NCBI GenBank assembly: GCA_012839745.1
Contig: DUMS01000007.1
Location: 62,001 to 126,000, forward strand
Source: Tissierellia bacterium
GTDB lineage: Bacteria > Bacillota > Clostridia > Tissierellales > Tepidimicrobiaceae
Reading direction: 5' to 3'
Length of the DNA: 64,000 nucleotides
Below are positions 35,438 through 44,174 of this stretch, one piece after another. The position numbers and the translations under genes were made by a program. The number at the start of each line of letters is the position of its first letter. Positions within the stretch are counted from its first letter, which is position 1. Under the pieces are notes generated by a model. The model did not search any database. It worked only from the letters and a program-made list of their open reading frames with translations, and was not told the DNA's origin.

Positions 35438-36085
35438 TTGGCCAATATTAATGAAGAATATATAGAAGAGTATATACGAAGCTTATTCCCTTCTCATCAG
35501 GGCATATTAAAGGATTTGGAACTATATGCCTCTGTAAACCATGTACCGATTGTTGAAAGGGAAGTAGCACAGCTTCTGAAAGTGCTGTTGAAAATAAAAA
35601 AACCTGACAGAATACTGGAAGTTGGGACAGCAATAGGCTATTCAGCCATAATCATGGCTGAATCCACAAGGGATAATTGCAGTATTACCACCATCGAAAG
35701 AAGAGAGGATATGGTTGATATTGCAAGAAAGAATATAGAAATAGCCAAATATAGCCATAGAATTCAGGTAATTCATGGAGATGCACAGGATATACTTATG
35801 AACCTGGATGAAAAATATGATTTCATATTTTTGGATGCAGCAAAGGGTCAGTATCTTGACTTTTTCAATAAATGCATAAACCTGTTGAATCCTGGAGGAG
35901 TAATAGTTTGCGATAATGTGCTTTATAAAGGAATGACAGCATCAGATAAGCTAGTAATAAGGCGCAAAAAGACCATAGTAAAAAGGCTGAGGGAATTCCT
36001 GAAGTATATAAGCAGTTTAGAAGGATTTGAATCAAGCATTATTCCTATAGGAGATGGCGTGTCTATCACATATAGAGAGGAGTGA
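35438..36085 (+). CDS. trmR: tRNA 5-hydroxyuridine methyltransferase (TrmR/YrrM-like)
   Basis: SAM-dependent O-methyltransferase of the COMT-like family, 215 residues from the TTG that lies eight bases after AAAGGAGG. Motif I is RILEVGTAIGYSAI near residue 60, the acidic motif is FIFLDAAKGQY near residue 130, and metal-binding CDNVLY follows near residue 158. In Bacillus the neighbour order yrrM-yrrN-yrrO-udk is the same, and TrmR methylates the hydroxyuridine at tRNA wobble position 34 made by the U32 proteins. The context makes this role likely here. Confidence 0.85.
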   Translation: MANINEEYIEEYIRSLFPSHQGILKDLELYASVNHVPIVEREVAQLLKVLLKIKKPDRILEVGTAIGYSAIIMAESTRDNCSITTIERREDMVDIARKNIEIAKYSHRIQVIHGDAQDILMNLDEKYDFIFLDAAKGQYLDFFNKCINLLNPGGVIVCDNVLYKGMTASDKLVIRRKKTIVKRLREFLKYISSLEGFESSIIPIGDGVSITYREE

Positions 36086-36089
36086 TTGG

Positions 36090-37319
36090 ATGAACAAACT
36101 GGAACTATTGGCACCAGCAGGGGATTTGGAAAAATTGAAAATGGCCATTAATTATGGCGCTGATGCTGTTTATTTAGGCGGCGAACGATTTGGCTTAAGG
36201 AAAGCATCCAAAAATTTCAGCATAGATGAATTAAAAGAGGGCATTCAGTATGCCCATGAAAGAAATAGGAAGGTATATGTTACCATGAACATAATACCTC
36301 ATAATGAGGATCTTAAGGGGCTGGAAGAATACGTCAAGGAACTATATGACATAGGCATAGATGCGGCAATAGTATCAGACCCGGGAGTTATGACAATCAT
36401 AAGAAAAACCGTACCGGATCTTCCTATTCATTTGAGTACCCAAGCAAGCGTGACAAACTATGAAACAGTTATGTTCTGGTACAACCAGGGAATAAAGAGG
36501 ATTGTGCTGGCAAGGGAGCTATCATTGGAAGAAATAAAGGAGATTACAGACAAAGCACCCAAAGACCTGGAAATTGAAACCTTTGTACATGGAGCAATGT
36601 GTATATCCTATTCAGGAAGATGCCTGTTAAGCAATTATATGGCTGGAAGGGATGCTAACAGAGGGGACTGTGCACAGGCATGCAGGTGGAAGTATTATTT
36701 AATGGAGGAGAAGAGGCCTGGAGAATACTTTCCGATATTTGAAGATGAAAAAGGCACCTATATATTCAATTCAAAGGATTTGTGTATGATAGAATACATC
36801 CCCGAAATGGTTAAGGCAGGTATAAGGAGTTTTAAAATTGAAGGAAGGGTAAAAAGCTCATACTATGTTGCAACAGTCCTTCGTTCCTATAGAATGGCTA
36901 TAGACGAATATCTAAAGGATCCTGAAAATTACAGGTTTAAACCAGAATGGCTTGATGAAATAAAGAAAGCCAGCCATAGGGATTTTACCACCGGATTTTA
37001 TTTCAGGAAACCTACAAAGGATGACCAGGTTTATACTTCAAGCACCTATATTAGAGGATATGACTTTGTAGGATTAGTTCTGGATTATAACCCTAATACA
37101 AAATTTGCCACTGTTGAACAGAGAAACAGGATGTATCTGGGAGATGAAGTTGAGGTATTCGGCCCCGGAAAGGATTTCTTCACTCAGAAAATCAACATTA
37201 TGCTGGATGAAGAGGGAAATGAAATAGATGTTGCCCCACATCCACAGCAGATAGTAAGGATTAAAATGGAAAGGGATGTGGAACCCTGGGATATAATTAG
37301 AAAGAGCAGAAAGGACTGA
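36090..37319 (+). CDS. U32 family tRNA hydroxylation protein (TrhP/YrrO-like)
   Basis: A 409-residue U32 'peptidase' family protein. Members once called collagenases are now known to make 5-hydroxyuridine in tRNA, using prephenate and an iron-sulfur centre. The N-terminal [17 protein letters not shown] and GADAVYLGG are diagnostic; the cysteines in [34 protein letters not shown]-type region (near residues 170-200) are the likely cluster ligands. The ATG at 36090 follows GAGAGGAG. It sits between trmR and udk as in Bacillus, but there the family has two genes (yrrN and yrrO), while only one is here. Confidence 0.88.
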   Translation: MNKLELLAPAGDLEKLKMAINYGADAVYLGGERFGLRKASKNFSIDELKEGIQYAHERNRKVYVTMNIIPHNEDLKGLEEYVKELYDIGIDAAIVSDPGVMTIIRKTVPDLPIHLSTQASVTNYETVMFWYNQGIKRIVLARELSLEEIKEITDKAPKDLEIETFVHGAMCISYSGRCLLSNYMAGRDANRGDCAQACRWKYYLMEEKRPGEYFPIFEDEKGTYIFNSKDLCMIEYIPEMVKAGIRSFKIEGRVKSSYYVATVLRSYRMAIDEYLKDPENYRFKPEWLDEIKKASHRDFTTGFYFRKPTKDDQVYTSSTYIRGYDFVGLVLDYNPNTKFATVEQRNRMYLGDEVEVFGPGKDFFTQKINIMLDEEGNEIDVAPHPQQIVRIKMERDVEPWDIIRKSRKD

Positions 37320-37323
37320 TTAT

Positions 37324-37944
37324 ATGCAAAAGCCCATACTGATAGGAATTACAGGAGGGACTGGCTCTGGAAAAAGTACAGTATCCAAGGAAATATTAAA
37401 GCACAATGACCAGCAAGATGTCTGTATAATTGAACAGGATTCATACTATAAGGACCAAAGCCATTTAACCTTTGAAGAAAGGCAAAAGACCAATTATGAC
37501 CACCCTTTAGCCTTTGACAATGAGCTGTTAATAAGGCATTTGAAGGATTTATTGAACAATAAGCCTATAGAAAAGCCAATATATGATTTTGAAATACACA
37601 ACCGCAAAAAAGAAACCGTGACAGTATACCCTAAGAAGATAATCATACTGGAAGGAATACTGATATTATATGATGAGGAAATCCGAAATCTTTGCGATAT
37701 TAAGATATTTGTTGATACAGATTCGGATGTGAGGGTCATAAGAAGGATTTTGAGGGATATAAAGGAAAGAGGAAGGACATTGGATTCTGTTATTGAACAG
37801 TATATGACCACTGTTAGGCCAGCTCATCTTCAATTTGTAGAGCCATGTAAAAAATATGCTGATATAATAATACCTGAAGGTGGATATAATAAGGTAGCAA
37901 TAGATATTATAGTTGCCAAAATCAATTCCATACTGAACAAATGA
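37324..37944 (+). CDS. udk: Uridine kinase
   Basis: P-loop kinase of 206 residues phosphorylating uridine and cytidine in pyrimidine salvage. Walker A is GGTGSGKST near residue 11; the substrate segment [13 protein letters not shown] near residue 38 and [12 protein letters not shown] near residue 58 are diagnostic. Four bases after the U32 gene, the standard neighbour in Firmicutes. A 13-bp hairpin follows. Confidence 0.95.
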   Translation: MQKPILIGITGGTGSGKSTVSKEILKHNDQQDVCIIEQDSYYKDQSHLTFEERQKTNYDHPLAFDNELLIRHLKDLLNNKPIEKPIYDFEIHNRKKETVTVYPKKIIILEGILILYDEEIRNLCDIKIFVDTDSDVRVIRRILRDIKERGRTLDSVIEQYMTTVRPAHLQFVEPCKKYADIIIPEGGYNKVAIDIIVAKINSILNK

Positions 37945-37950
37945 TTATTT

Positions 37951-37987
37951 ACCCCATTGGCTGGCAATACTATTCAGTTAATGGGGT
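37951..37987 (+). other. Hairpin covering the ribosome-binding site of the penicillin-binding protein gene
   Basis: ACCCCATTGGCTG (37951-37963) pairs with CAGTTAATGGGGT (37975-37987), 13 pairs including two G-T. The right arm contains the GGGGTG that serves as ribosome-binding site for the ATG at 37994, and TGATTTT follows. It could end udk transcripts, block translation of the next gene, or both. Confidence 0.65.
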
Positions 37988-37993
37988 GATTTT

Positions 37994-39652
37994 ATGAAAA
38001 AAAAAGAAATAAATCCTATACATAGGAGACTGGTGCATTTTGCATTTTTGTCTTTATTAGCTTTTTCACTCTTAGAAATAAGGCTTTTCTGGATACAGAT
38101 AAAAAATCATGATAGGTTTAAATATGAAGCATTAAGGCAAAGAGCCAAGGAAATAAGCTTATATCCCAATAGGGGTATTATATATGACAGAAATTTAATT
38201 CCTTTAACCAATGTAAACAGAAAAAACACTCTTCTAGTATTCAGAGAGAATATTTTCAAGGATAGGGAGTTAATGGATTTTATACTTGAAAACACAGATT
38301 TAGACTATTGGGATGTTATTAGCTACTCACAAAACAGTGATGAGATACTTGCAATACCTTTGAAAGGAGAAGTTGAAAATATAGACATTTCCAAAAATAT
38401 GTTTATAACTGAAAGGACTGAAAGGTATTCAGATAATAACCTGTTATCCCATGTCATAGGCTATATAAATAAAAGCGAAAACAGAGGGGAATCAGGTATA
38501 GAAAAGGTATATGATGATATACTTGTAAATCAAAAAAGAAGGAATTCGCTGTATTTGGATTTTGATGATAAGCAAAATATCTTTTTGGGAGGAGAATACC
38601 AGGTAGATCACAGCATAAGCTCACTGGAGCCAAGTGCTGTGAAGCTTACAGTGGACTATCATATACAGAAGATAGTAGAGGAAACAATGGATCTGTATAA
38701 TGTTAACGGAGCAGTTGTAGTTGCTGATGTTGAAACTGGTGATATAATGGCACTTGCCAGTAGGCCCAACTTCAATCAAAGAAGCATTGAGGAATACCTT
38801 GAAAGGGAGGATATGACTCTCTATAATAAGGCCATACAGGTCGGTTATCCTCCTGGATCCCTTTTTAAAACAGTAGTTCTTCTGGCTGCCCTGGAGGATA
38901 ACCTGGAATATCTGGATAAAAGTTTTTATTGCAATGGATATGAGAAAATTGGAGAAGTAGTTATAAAATGTAACAAAACAGAAGGTCATGGTCATATAGA
39001 TATAAATGAAGCATTTTCATTATCATGTAATTCTGCATTTATACAGTTGGGGAAGGAAGTAGGAAGCAAAAAGATAATGGACATGGCAAAAAGGCTTGGA
39101 TTTGGAAACAGGATAAACATAGGGTTATTGGAAGAAATCAGTGGAATACTGCCTGAAGGGGAAGAGATTAAGGGACCTGCCATAGGCAATATTTCCATAG
39201 GCCAAGGCAGCATTGAAGTAACTCCCATTCAGATTACCAACTTAATGATGATTATAGCCAATGACGGAGTAATGAAGCCTATGTCAATTGTAGAAGGCAT
39301 TACAGCAGAGGACGGCACCATGATAAAACCCTACAACAGGCCAGAGAAAAGGCAAGTCTTATCCATTACTACAAGCAGGATAATCAAGGATTTCCTTATA
39401 GATGTAGTAGAATATGGAACTGCCAGAAATCTGGACCTTGATGATATAGGAGGCGCTGCTGGAAAAACTGGGTCGGCACAAGCTATATTGAATAGACAGG
39501 AAACTATCCATGGCTGGTTTACCGGTTTTTATCCGGTAGATGAGCCTGAATATGTCATTACGGTAATTGTAGAGGAAGGAGTTTCCGGAGCCCAGTCTGC
39601 TGTGCCCATTTTCGAAAAAATTGCAAAGGAAATTCATAGGATAAACAGATAG
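37994..39652 (+). CDS. Class B penicillin-binding protein (PbpA/SpoVD-like)
   Basis: Transpeptidase of 552 residues that cross-links peptidoglycan. One N-terminal membrane helix (about residues 13-34), a dimerisation/pedestal region with YPNRGIIYDRNL near residue 56, then the transpeptidase domain with SxxK as SLFK (in PPGSLFKTV), SxN as SCN and KTGSAQ near residue 490. No PASTA domains follow, unlike SpoVD or PBP2x. Immediately upstream of sigK, so a sporulation or elongation role is possible; I cannot choose. Its ribosome-binding site is inside a hairpin. Confidence 0.88.
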   Translation: MKKKEINPIHRRLVHFAFLSLLAFSLLEIRLFWIQIKNHDRFKYEALRQRAKEISLYPNRGIIYDRNLIPLTNVNRKNTLLVFRENIFKDRELMDFILENTDLDYWDVISYSQNSDEILAIPLKGEVENIDISKNMFITERTERYSDNNLLSHVIGYINKSENRGESGIEKVYDDILVNQKRRNSLYLDFDDKQNIFLGGEYQVDHSISSLEPSAVKLTVDYHIQKIVEETMDLYNVNGAVVVADVETGDIMALASRPNFNQRSIEEYLEREDMTLYNKAIQVGYPPGSLFKTVVLLAALEDNLEYLDKSFYCNGYEKIGEVVIKCNKTEGHGHIDINEAFSLSCNSAFIQLGKEVGSKKIMDMAKRLGFGNRINIGLLEEISGILPEGEEIKGPAIGNISIGQGSIEVTPIQITNLMMIIANDGVMKPMSIVEGITAEDGTMIKPYNRPEKRQVLSITTSRIIKDFLIDVVEYGTARNLDLDDIGGAAGKTGSAQAILNRQETIHGWFTGFYPVDEPEYVITVIVEEGVSGAQSAVPIFEKIAKEIHRINR

Positions 39653-39656
39653 TACT

Positions 39657-39710
39657 GGCACCAAAAAAGCCCTCCATTCATATACTTAAATATGAAGGAA
39701 TGGAGGTGCC
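39657..39710 (+). other. Long imperfect hairpin covering the sigK ribosome-binding site
   Basis: GGCACC (39657-39662) with GGTGCC (39705-39710), or CCTCCATTCATAT (39671-39683) with ATATGAAGGAATGGAGG (39690-39706, four bases bulged), are competing or overlapping pairings; both bury the GGAGGTG ribosome-binding site of sigK. It may end transcription of the upstream gene or limit sigK translation. Confidence 0.6.
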
Positions 39711-39713
39711 TTT

Positions 39714-40412
39714 ATGCTTAGTCGGCTGATTTTTTTTGTTGGATGCCTTATAGAGCCTTTTTTAATATTATCAAGCTATATTTCAAATACAAATTCCTTT
39801 CCAAAACCTCTAAGCAAAGAAGAAGAAACCCTTCTATTGAAGGAATATGCTGAAGGAAGTGAAAAAGCCCGAAACATTCTTATAGAGAGAAATTTAAGAT
39901 TAGTTGCCCATATAGTCAAGAAGTACAACAATACAGGAAAAGACACAGATGATTTGATTTCAATAGGCACCATAGGCCTTATAAAGGCTATATCCACCTT
40001 TGATGCTAGTAAAGGCACTAGGCTGGCAACATATGCTGCCAGATGTATAGAGAATGAAATCCTTATGACCATAAGAGCAAGTAAGAAGTCAAAAGGTGAA
40101 GTATATTTGCAGGAACCTATTGGAATGGACAAGGAAGGAAATGAGATTTCATTATTAGATATATTAGGGGCTGATAAGGAGGACATTTCAGATGAGATTC
40201 ATCTGAAATTTCAGGAAAAGAAATTGTATGAGGCTATAAATAAAGTATTGAAAAAAAGAGAGAAGAAAATACTGGAGCTTAGATACGGTCTTGTAGACGG
40301 TGTTTGCATGACTCAGAGGGAAATAGCCTCAATGCTGGGAATATCAAGGTCCTATGTTTCGAGAATAGAAAAAAGAGCCATTGACAAGCTCAATAAGGCT
40401 CTTAATAGCTGA
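39714..40412 (+). CDS. sigK: Sporulation sigma factor SigK, uninterrupted, with pro-sequence
   Basis: RNA polymerase sigma factor of 232 residues active late in the mother cell. It starts with a hydrophobic pro-sequence (about residues 1-20, LIFFVGCLIEPFLILSSYI), which in Bacillus is removed by SpoIVFB. Region 2 has ARNILIERNLRLVAHIVKKY and DDLISIGTIGLIKAI; region 4 ends with MTQREIASMLGISRSYVSRIEKRA. The gene is whole, with no skin element insertion, so no excision is needed. Preceded by an SD-covering hairpin; converges with a YhcN-type gene over a shared terminator. Confidence 0.93.
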   Translation: MLSRLIFFVGCLIEPFLILSSYISNTNSFPKPLSKEEETLLLKEYAEGSEKARNILIERNLRLVAHIVKKYNNTGKDTDDLISIGTIGLIKAISTFDASKGTRLATYAARCIENEILMTIRASKKSKGEVYLQEPIGMDKEGNEISLLDILGADKEDISDEIHLKFQEKKLYEAINKVLKKREKKILELRYGLVDGVCMTQREIASMLGISRSYVSRIEKRAIDKLNKALNS

Positions 40413-40432
40413 TATATAAACTTATTATAAAG

Positions 40433-40463
40433 AAGATAAATCCGGATGCTCCGGATTTATCTT
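40433..40463. terminator. Bidirectional terminator between sigK and the YhcN-type gene
   Basis: AAGATAAATCCGGA (40433-40446), loop TGC and its exact complement (40450-40463). The right arm contains the stop codon of the - strand gene. Flanks are A/T-rich but without long T runs. Confidence 0.75.
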
Positions 40464-41104
40464 GCAGGTGTAATCCTTCTAAATATTTCCTGGAATTCAT
40501 CAACAAATCCTTCTATAGGATTTCCATCATCCATATCCTTAAACATATTTCTAATTCTTGTCAACAAGTCAGGGTCTGCAGTAACTCCTACATTGACAAT
40601 ATTATTATCTACCTTTTTAACTGCTCTTTCAATTCTTTGTTTTAAGGCATTTGTTACCTGCCCTTCTAAATTGCTATCCATATCTACGCCAACAATTGCC
40701 ATATCTCCGCTTATCAATACATAAGCTCTGTTTACACCTTCAATATCTTCAACTCTGTCTGCAATTTTCCTAGCTAATGCCACATTATTGTTTCTATTGT
40801 TATTCAAGTCAGTGTCCATGTTATTGTTGAAATTATTGTTGTTTAATCTATTGTTTGCTATATTGTTTCTAAGCTTGTTGCGCTCTATTGCATCCTCTCT
40901 TCCCAGCGTGTCATCCCTTATATTACCCATGTTGTCATTTAAATCCACATCGGTTCTATTATTTCTTGTCAAGACTCTATTGTTATCATTAACTCCTATT
41001 CTCGTCTGAGTTCTATCTAAATTATCTGGTTGCGCAGTACAGCCAATTGCAACAAATAAAACTGCAATGATTAAGCTTATAAGCATTAATCTATTTTTTT
41101 TCAA
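40457..41104 (-). CDS. YhcN/YlaJ-type sporulation lipoprotein
   Basis: A 215-residue lipoprotein on the - strand. The TTG start lies six bases after GGAGGTG; a GTG three codons earlier overlaps that site. The signal peptide ends in the lipobox VAIGC near residue 22. A low-complexity Asn/Asp/Arg-rich linker (about residues 30-110) is followed by a YhcN/YlaJ domain with KIADRVEDIEGVNRAYVLISGD-like start and VGVTADPDLLTRI. Such proteins are found in the spore inner membrane or coat of Firmicutes and often depend on late sigma factors, fitting its position beside sigK. Confidence 0.88.
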   Translation of the reverse strand: MKKNRLMLISLIIAVLFVAIGCTAQPDNLDRTQTRIGVNDNNRVLTRNNRTDVDLNDNMGNIRDDTLGREDAIERNKLRNNIANNRLNNNNFNNNMDTDLNNNRNNNVALARKIADRVEDIEGVNRAYVLISGDMAIVGVDMDSNLEGQVTNALKQRIERAVKKVDNNIVNVGVTADPDLLTRIRNMFKDMDDGNPIEGFVDEFQEIFRRITPAR

Positions 41105-41421
41105 ATTGCTCACCTCCTATAATTATTTTTACATTTAACTTAGTTTTTATTTAGTCTAATTTCTTTAATTTATGTATAAAGAAGGAATATTAATATCATA
41201 AATAATCTTATCATAAGTGATAAGTTTCTCTTAAAATTTTGTTACAAATAAGAAGGGTTAGCGGTCTAAAGTTTCAAAAAAAAGTATATTTACAAGCAGC
41301 TGTAATAATCCTAATTCCATGAGAGGAGTATTCTTGCTATAACATAGTACAAATAGTATAATTATAATAGAATTAATCCTGATAAAGAAGAAGTGCAAAT
41401 AATCTAAAACGGGTGAAATAT
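41105..41421. promoter_or_regulatory. Divergent intergenic region with the pil operon promoter
   Basis: TTGCTA (41334-41339), a 17-base spacer and TATAAT (41357-41362) form a vegetative promoter 60 bases before pilB. I looked for a c-di-GMP-I or -II riboswitch, which often controls clostridial pili, and saw no matching conserved core. The rest is very AT-rich; the - strand gene's ribosome-binding site is at 41111-41117. No other structure stands out. Confidence 0.6.
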
Positions 41422-43101
41422 ATGATGACTACAAATTTGAAGCTTGGCGAGATATTGCTAAAATATGGAAAGATTACAGAGGAGCAGCTTTATGATGCTC
41501 TGGAAAAGCAAAAGAAATCAAACAGGAAATTAGGCGAAATATTAGTTGATGAAGGTTATGTAACTGAATCTGATATAGTAGAAGTTCTGGAATTTCAGCT
41601 TGGTTTTCCTCATGTGGATTTAGATAAATACGCAATAAATCCAAATGTAATATCCTTAGTGCCTGAAAACATTGCAAGACGATATGATTTAATCCCCATA
41701 GATAAAAAGGATAATTACCTGTTGGTGGCCATGGCAGATCCATTGAACATATTTGCTATTGACGATTTGAAGTTATACGCAAACTGCGACATACAGCCTG
41801 TTATATCCTCCAGGGACAGCATTAGAAAAAGCATTGATAAATTCTATAGAAAAGAAACCGCTGAGAAAGTATTAAAGGAATTTGAAGATAACTATGGTGC
41901 AGCAAGCTTGGAGGAAGAAAATGAGGAACAGCTGGAAATAAGCAATGCTCCTATTGTAAGGCTCATTAACTCCACAATTCAACAGGCTATAGACATGAAA
42001 GCAAGCGATATTCATATTGAGCCATATACTGAGGATATACGAATTAGATTTAGGATTGACGGAGATTTGCAGGAGATAATGAGATTGTCTAAGAATATAC
42101 TTTCTCCACTGGTTACCAGAATTAAAATAATAGGTAAGATGGATATTGCTGAAAAGAGAATTCCGCAGGATGGAAGGGTAGAATTCAACATAAACAACAA
42201 GATAATAGATATTAGAATATCGACTATTCCTACAGTTCATGGAGAAAAAATAGTATTGAGGCTGCTTGATAGGGAAAACTTCTTAATGGCAAAGGAAGAG
42301 CTTGGCTTTACTCAAAGGAATATGGACCTTTTTGAAAAATTGCTGAAACAGCCCTATGGAATGCTGTTAATAGCCGGACCTACAGGAAGCGGGAAGACGA
42401 CTACCCTATATGCAATACTTAAAGAGCTGAACACAATAGAAAAAAATATAATTACCATAGAAGACCCCGTAGAATACAAGATGGAAGGCATAAATCAGGT
42501 ACAGATAAATCCTAAGGCAGGATTGACCTTTGCCAGCGGGTTAAGGTCCATACTGAGGCAGGACCCTGATATAATAATGGTAGGAGAAATAAGGGACACG
42601 GAAACGGCACAGATAGCTGTCAGGGCAGCAATTACAGGCCACCTGGTACTATCTACCCTCCATACCAACGATAGCCCTTCCTCTATTATCAGGATGATTG
42701 ATATGGGAGTAGAACCTTACCTGGTGTCGTCAGCGGTAATAGGAGTTATTTCACAGAGGCTGGTAAAAAGCCTGTGTGATAACTGCAAAACTCCCTATGA
42801 AGCAAGCTATTCAGAAAAACTTTTACTTGGGAAAAATCCTGATGAAAGTCTGACTTTATATAAACCAAAGGGATGCAACAGGTGTAATAACGGATATACA
42901 GGAAGAAGGGCAATTCATGAGATAATGATTGTAGATGAAAACATGAGAAGGATTATTAATGAAGGAAGGAATGTAGATGAGATAAGAATAAGTGCAATTG
43001 AATCGGGTATGATTACCCTTATGGAAAATTCTGTTGATTTGGTATTACAAGGCATAACTTCCATTGATGAGATTTTAAAAGCTAACTTTACACTGGGATA
43101 G
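41422..43101 (+). CDS. pilB: Type IV pilus extension ATPase PilB with MshEN domain
   Basis: Hexameric ATPase that drives pilus assembly, 559 residues. The N-terminus (residues about 8-59) is an MshEN domain: two copies of the LGExL-x3-G-x6-L-x3-L-x2-Q pattern (LGEILLKYG...LEKQ and LGEILVDEG...LEFQ), the known c-di-GMP binding module. Walker A is GPTGSGKTT (319-327), followed by the Asp and His boxes including HLVLSTLHTND. The zinc-binding CDNCKTP...GCNRCNNGYTGR is present, which distinguishes extension from retraction ATPases. ATG at 41422 preferred over the GTG at 41413, which overlaps GGGTG. First gene of the pilus operon. Confidence 0.93.
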   Translation: MMTTNLKLGEILLKYGKITEEQLYDALEKQKKSNRKLGEILVDEGYVTESDIVEVLEFQLGFPHVDLDKYAINPNVISLVPENIARRYDLIPIDKKDNYLLVAMADPLNIFAIDDLKLYANCDIQPVISSRDSIRKSIDKFYRKETAEKVLKEFEDNYGAASLEEENEEQLEISNAPIVRLINSTIQQAIDMKASDIHIEPYTEDIRIRFRIDGDLQEIMRLSKNILSPLVTRIKIIGKMDIAEKRIPQDGRVEFNINNKIIDIRISTIPTVHGEKIVLRLLDRENFLMAKEELGFTQRNMDLFEKLLKQPYGMLLIAGPTGSGKTTTLYAILKELNTIEKNIITIEDPVEYKMEGINQVQINPKAGLTFASGLRSILRQDPDIIMVGEIRDTETAQIAVRAAITGHLVLSTLHTNDSPSSIIRMIDMGVEPYLVSSAVIGVISQRLVKSLCDNCKTPYEASYSEKLLLGKNPDESLTLYKPKGCNRCNNGYTGRRAIHEIMIVDENMRRIINEGRNVDEIRISAIESGMITLMENSVDLVLQGITSIDEILKANFTLG

Positions 43102-43111
43102 GGGGATATAA

Positions 43112-44164
43112 ATGAATATTATAGAATTGGTCCAGTATGCTGCTGAAAAAAACGCATCTGATCTTCACATTACTGTAGGCGTACCTCCTATGTTGAGGAT
43201 TAATGGAGAGCTTATAAGATACAATGACAAGGTTTTGTATTCAGCTGATACCGAAGAACTGGTAAAGCAGGTGCTAAATGAAAAGCAGATTAAGGAACTT
43301 AATGAAAGAGGCCAGATTGATACTTCTTATTCAAAGCCTGGGATAGGCCGCTTCAGGGTAAATGTATATAAGCAGAGAGGAAGCTATGGTATGTCCATAA
43401 GGGTTATACCTTTGGAGGTACCAACTATAGACCAGCTGGGCTTGCCCCCAATTATAAAGGAAATATCCAGACTAAAAAGAGGTCTTATACTGGTTACAGG
43501 ACCCACAGGCAGTGGAAAGTCTACTACATTAGCTTCCATGGTAAATCTTATAAATGAGGAAAAGAAATGCCATATTATTACCCTTGAAGATCCCATAGAG
43601 TACCTTCACAGGCACAATAAGAGTATTGTAAATCAGAGGGAAATAGGCACGGATACTGATAGCTTTTCAGATGCACTTAGGGCCGCACTAAGGCAGGACC
43701 CGGATGTTATACTTGTGGGAGAGATGAGGGATCTGGATACCATTAGCATAGCCTTGACTGCAGCAGAAACAGGCCATCTGGTATTATCAACCCTTCACAC
43801 CGTAGGAACAGCTAAAACAATTGACAGAATAATAGATGTGTTTCCACCTTATCAGCAGCAGCAGATTAGAATTCAATTTTCATCTGTAATACAAGCTATA
43901 ATATCTCAACAGCTTATACCTAAAGCTAATGGAGAAGGAAGGGTAGCAGCAGTGGAAATAATGATTGCCACCCCTGCCATAAGAAATCTCATTAGAGAAG
44001 AAAAAACACATCAGATAGAGAACTCAATACAGACTGGCGGAAAGTTTGGAATGAAAACCATGGACAATTCTCTTCTGGAGCTATACAATAAGGGGATTAT
44101 TACCAAGGATACTCTGTTAAATCAGTGTATTAATCTTGAATATATAAGAAGGTTTGTCATATAG
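43112..44164 (+). CDS. pilT: Type IV pilus retraction ATPase PilT
   Basis: ATPase of 350 residues that depolymerises the pilus and powers twitching. Walker A is GPTGSGKST (130-138); HLVLSTLHTVGTAKT near residue 227 is the His box, and there is no zinc tetracysteine. The N-terminal PAS-like domain starts with ASDLHITVGVPPMLRINGEL. The C-terminus lacks an obvious AIRNLIRE variant: AIRNLIREEKTHQIENSIQ is present, the PilT hallmark. Ten bases after pilB. Confidence 0.95.
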   Translation: MNIIELVQYAAEKNASDLHITVGVPPMLRINGELIRYNDKVLYSADTEELVKQVLNEKQIKELNERGQIDTSYSKPGIGRFRVNVYKQRGSYGMSIRVIPLEVPTIDQLGLPPIIKEISRLKRGLILVTGPTGSGKSTTLASMVNLINEEKKCHIITLEDPIEYLHRHNKSIVNQREIGTDTDSFSDALRAALRQDPDVILVGEMRDLDTISIALTAAETGHLVLSTLHTVGTAKTIDRIIDVFPPYQQQQIRIQFSSVIQAIISQQLIPKANGEGRVAAVEIMIATPAIRNLIREEKTHQIENSIQTGGKFGMKTMDNSLLELYNKGIITKDTLLNQCINLEYIRRFVI

Positions 44165-44174
44165 GAGTGATTAG

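Noticed and set aside
39714-40412. A skin-like insertion in sigK
   Set aside because: The reading frame is continuous through regions 2 and 4, so no recombination is needed.
40800-41000. Asn-codon repeats in the YhcN-type gene as a CRISPR or tandem array
   Set aside because: The repeats are irregular triplet-based low complexity encoding an Asn/Asp linker, with no constant repeat and spacer pattern.
41105-41421. c-di-GMP riboswitch upstream of the pilus operon
   Set aside because: Expected from other clostridial pili, but I found no conserved core of either class in this region or before the pilin gene.
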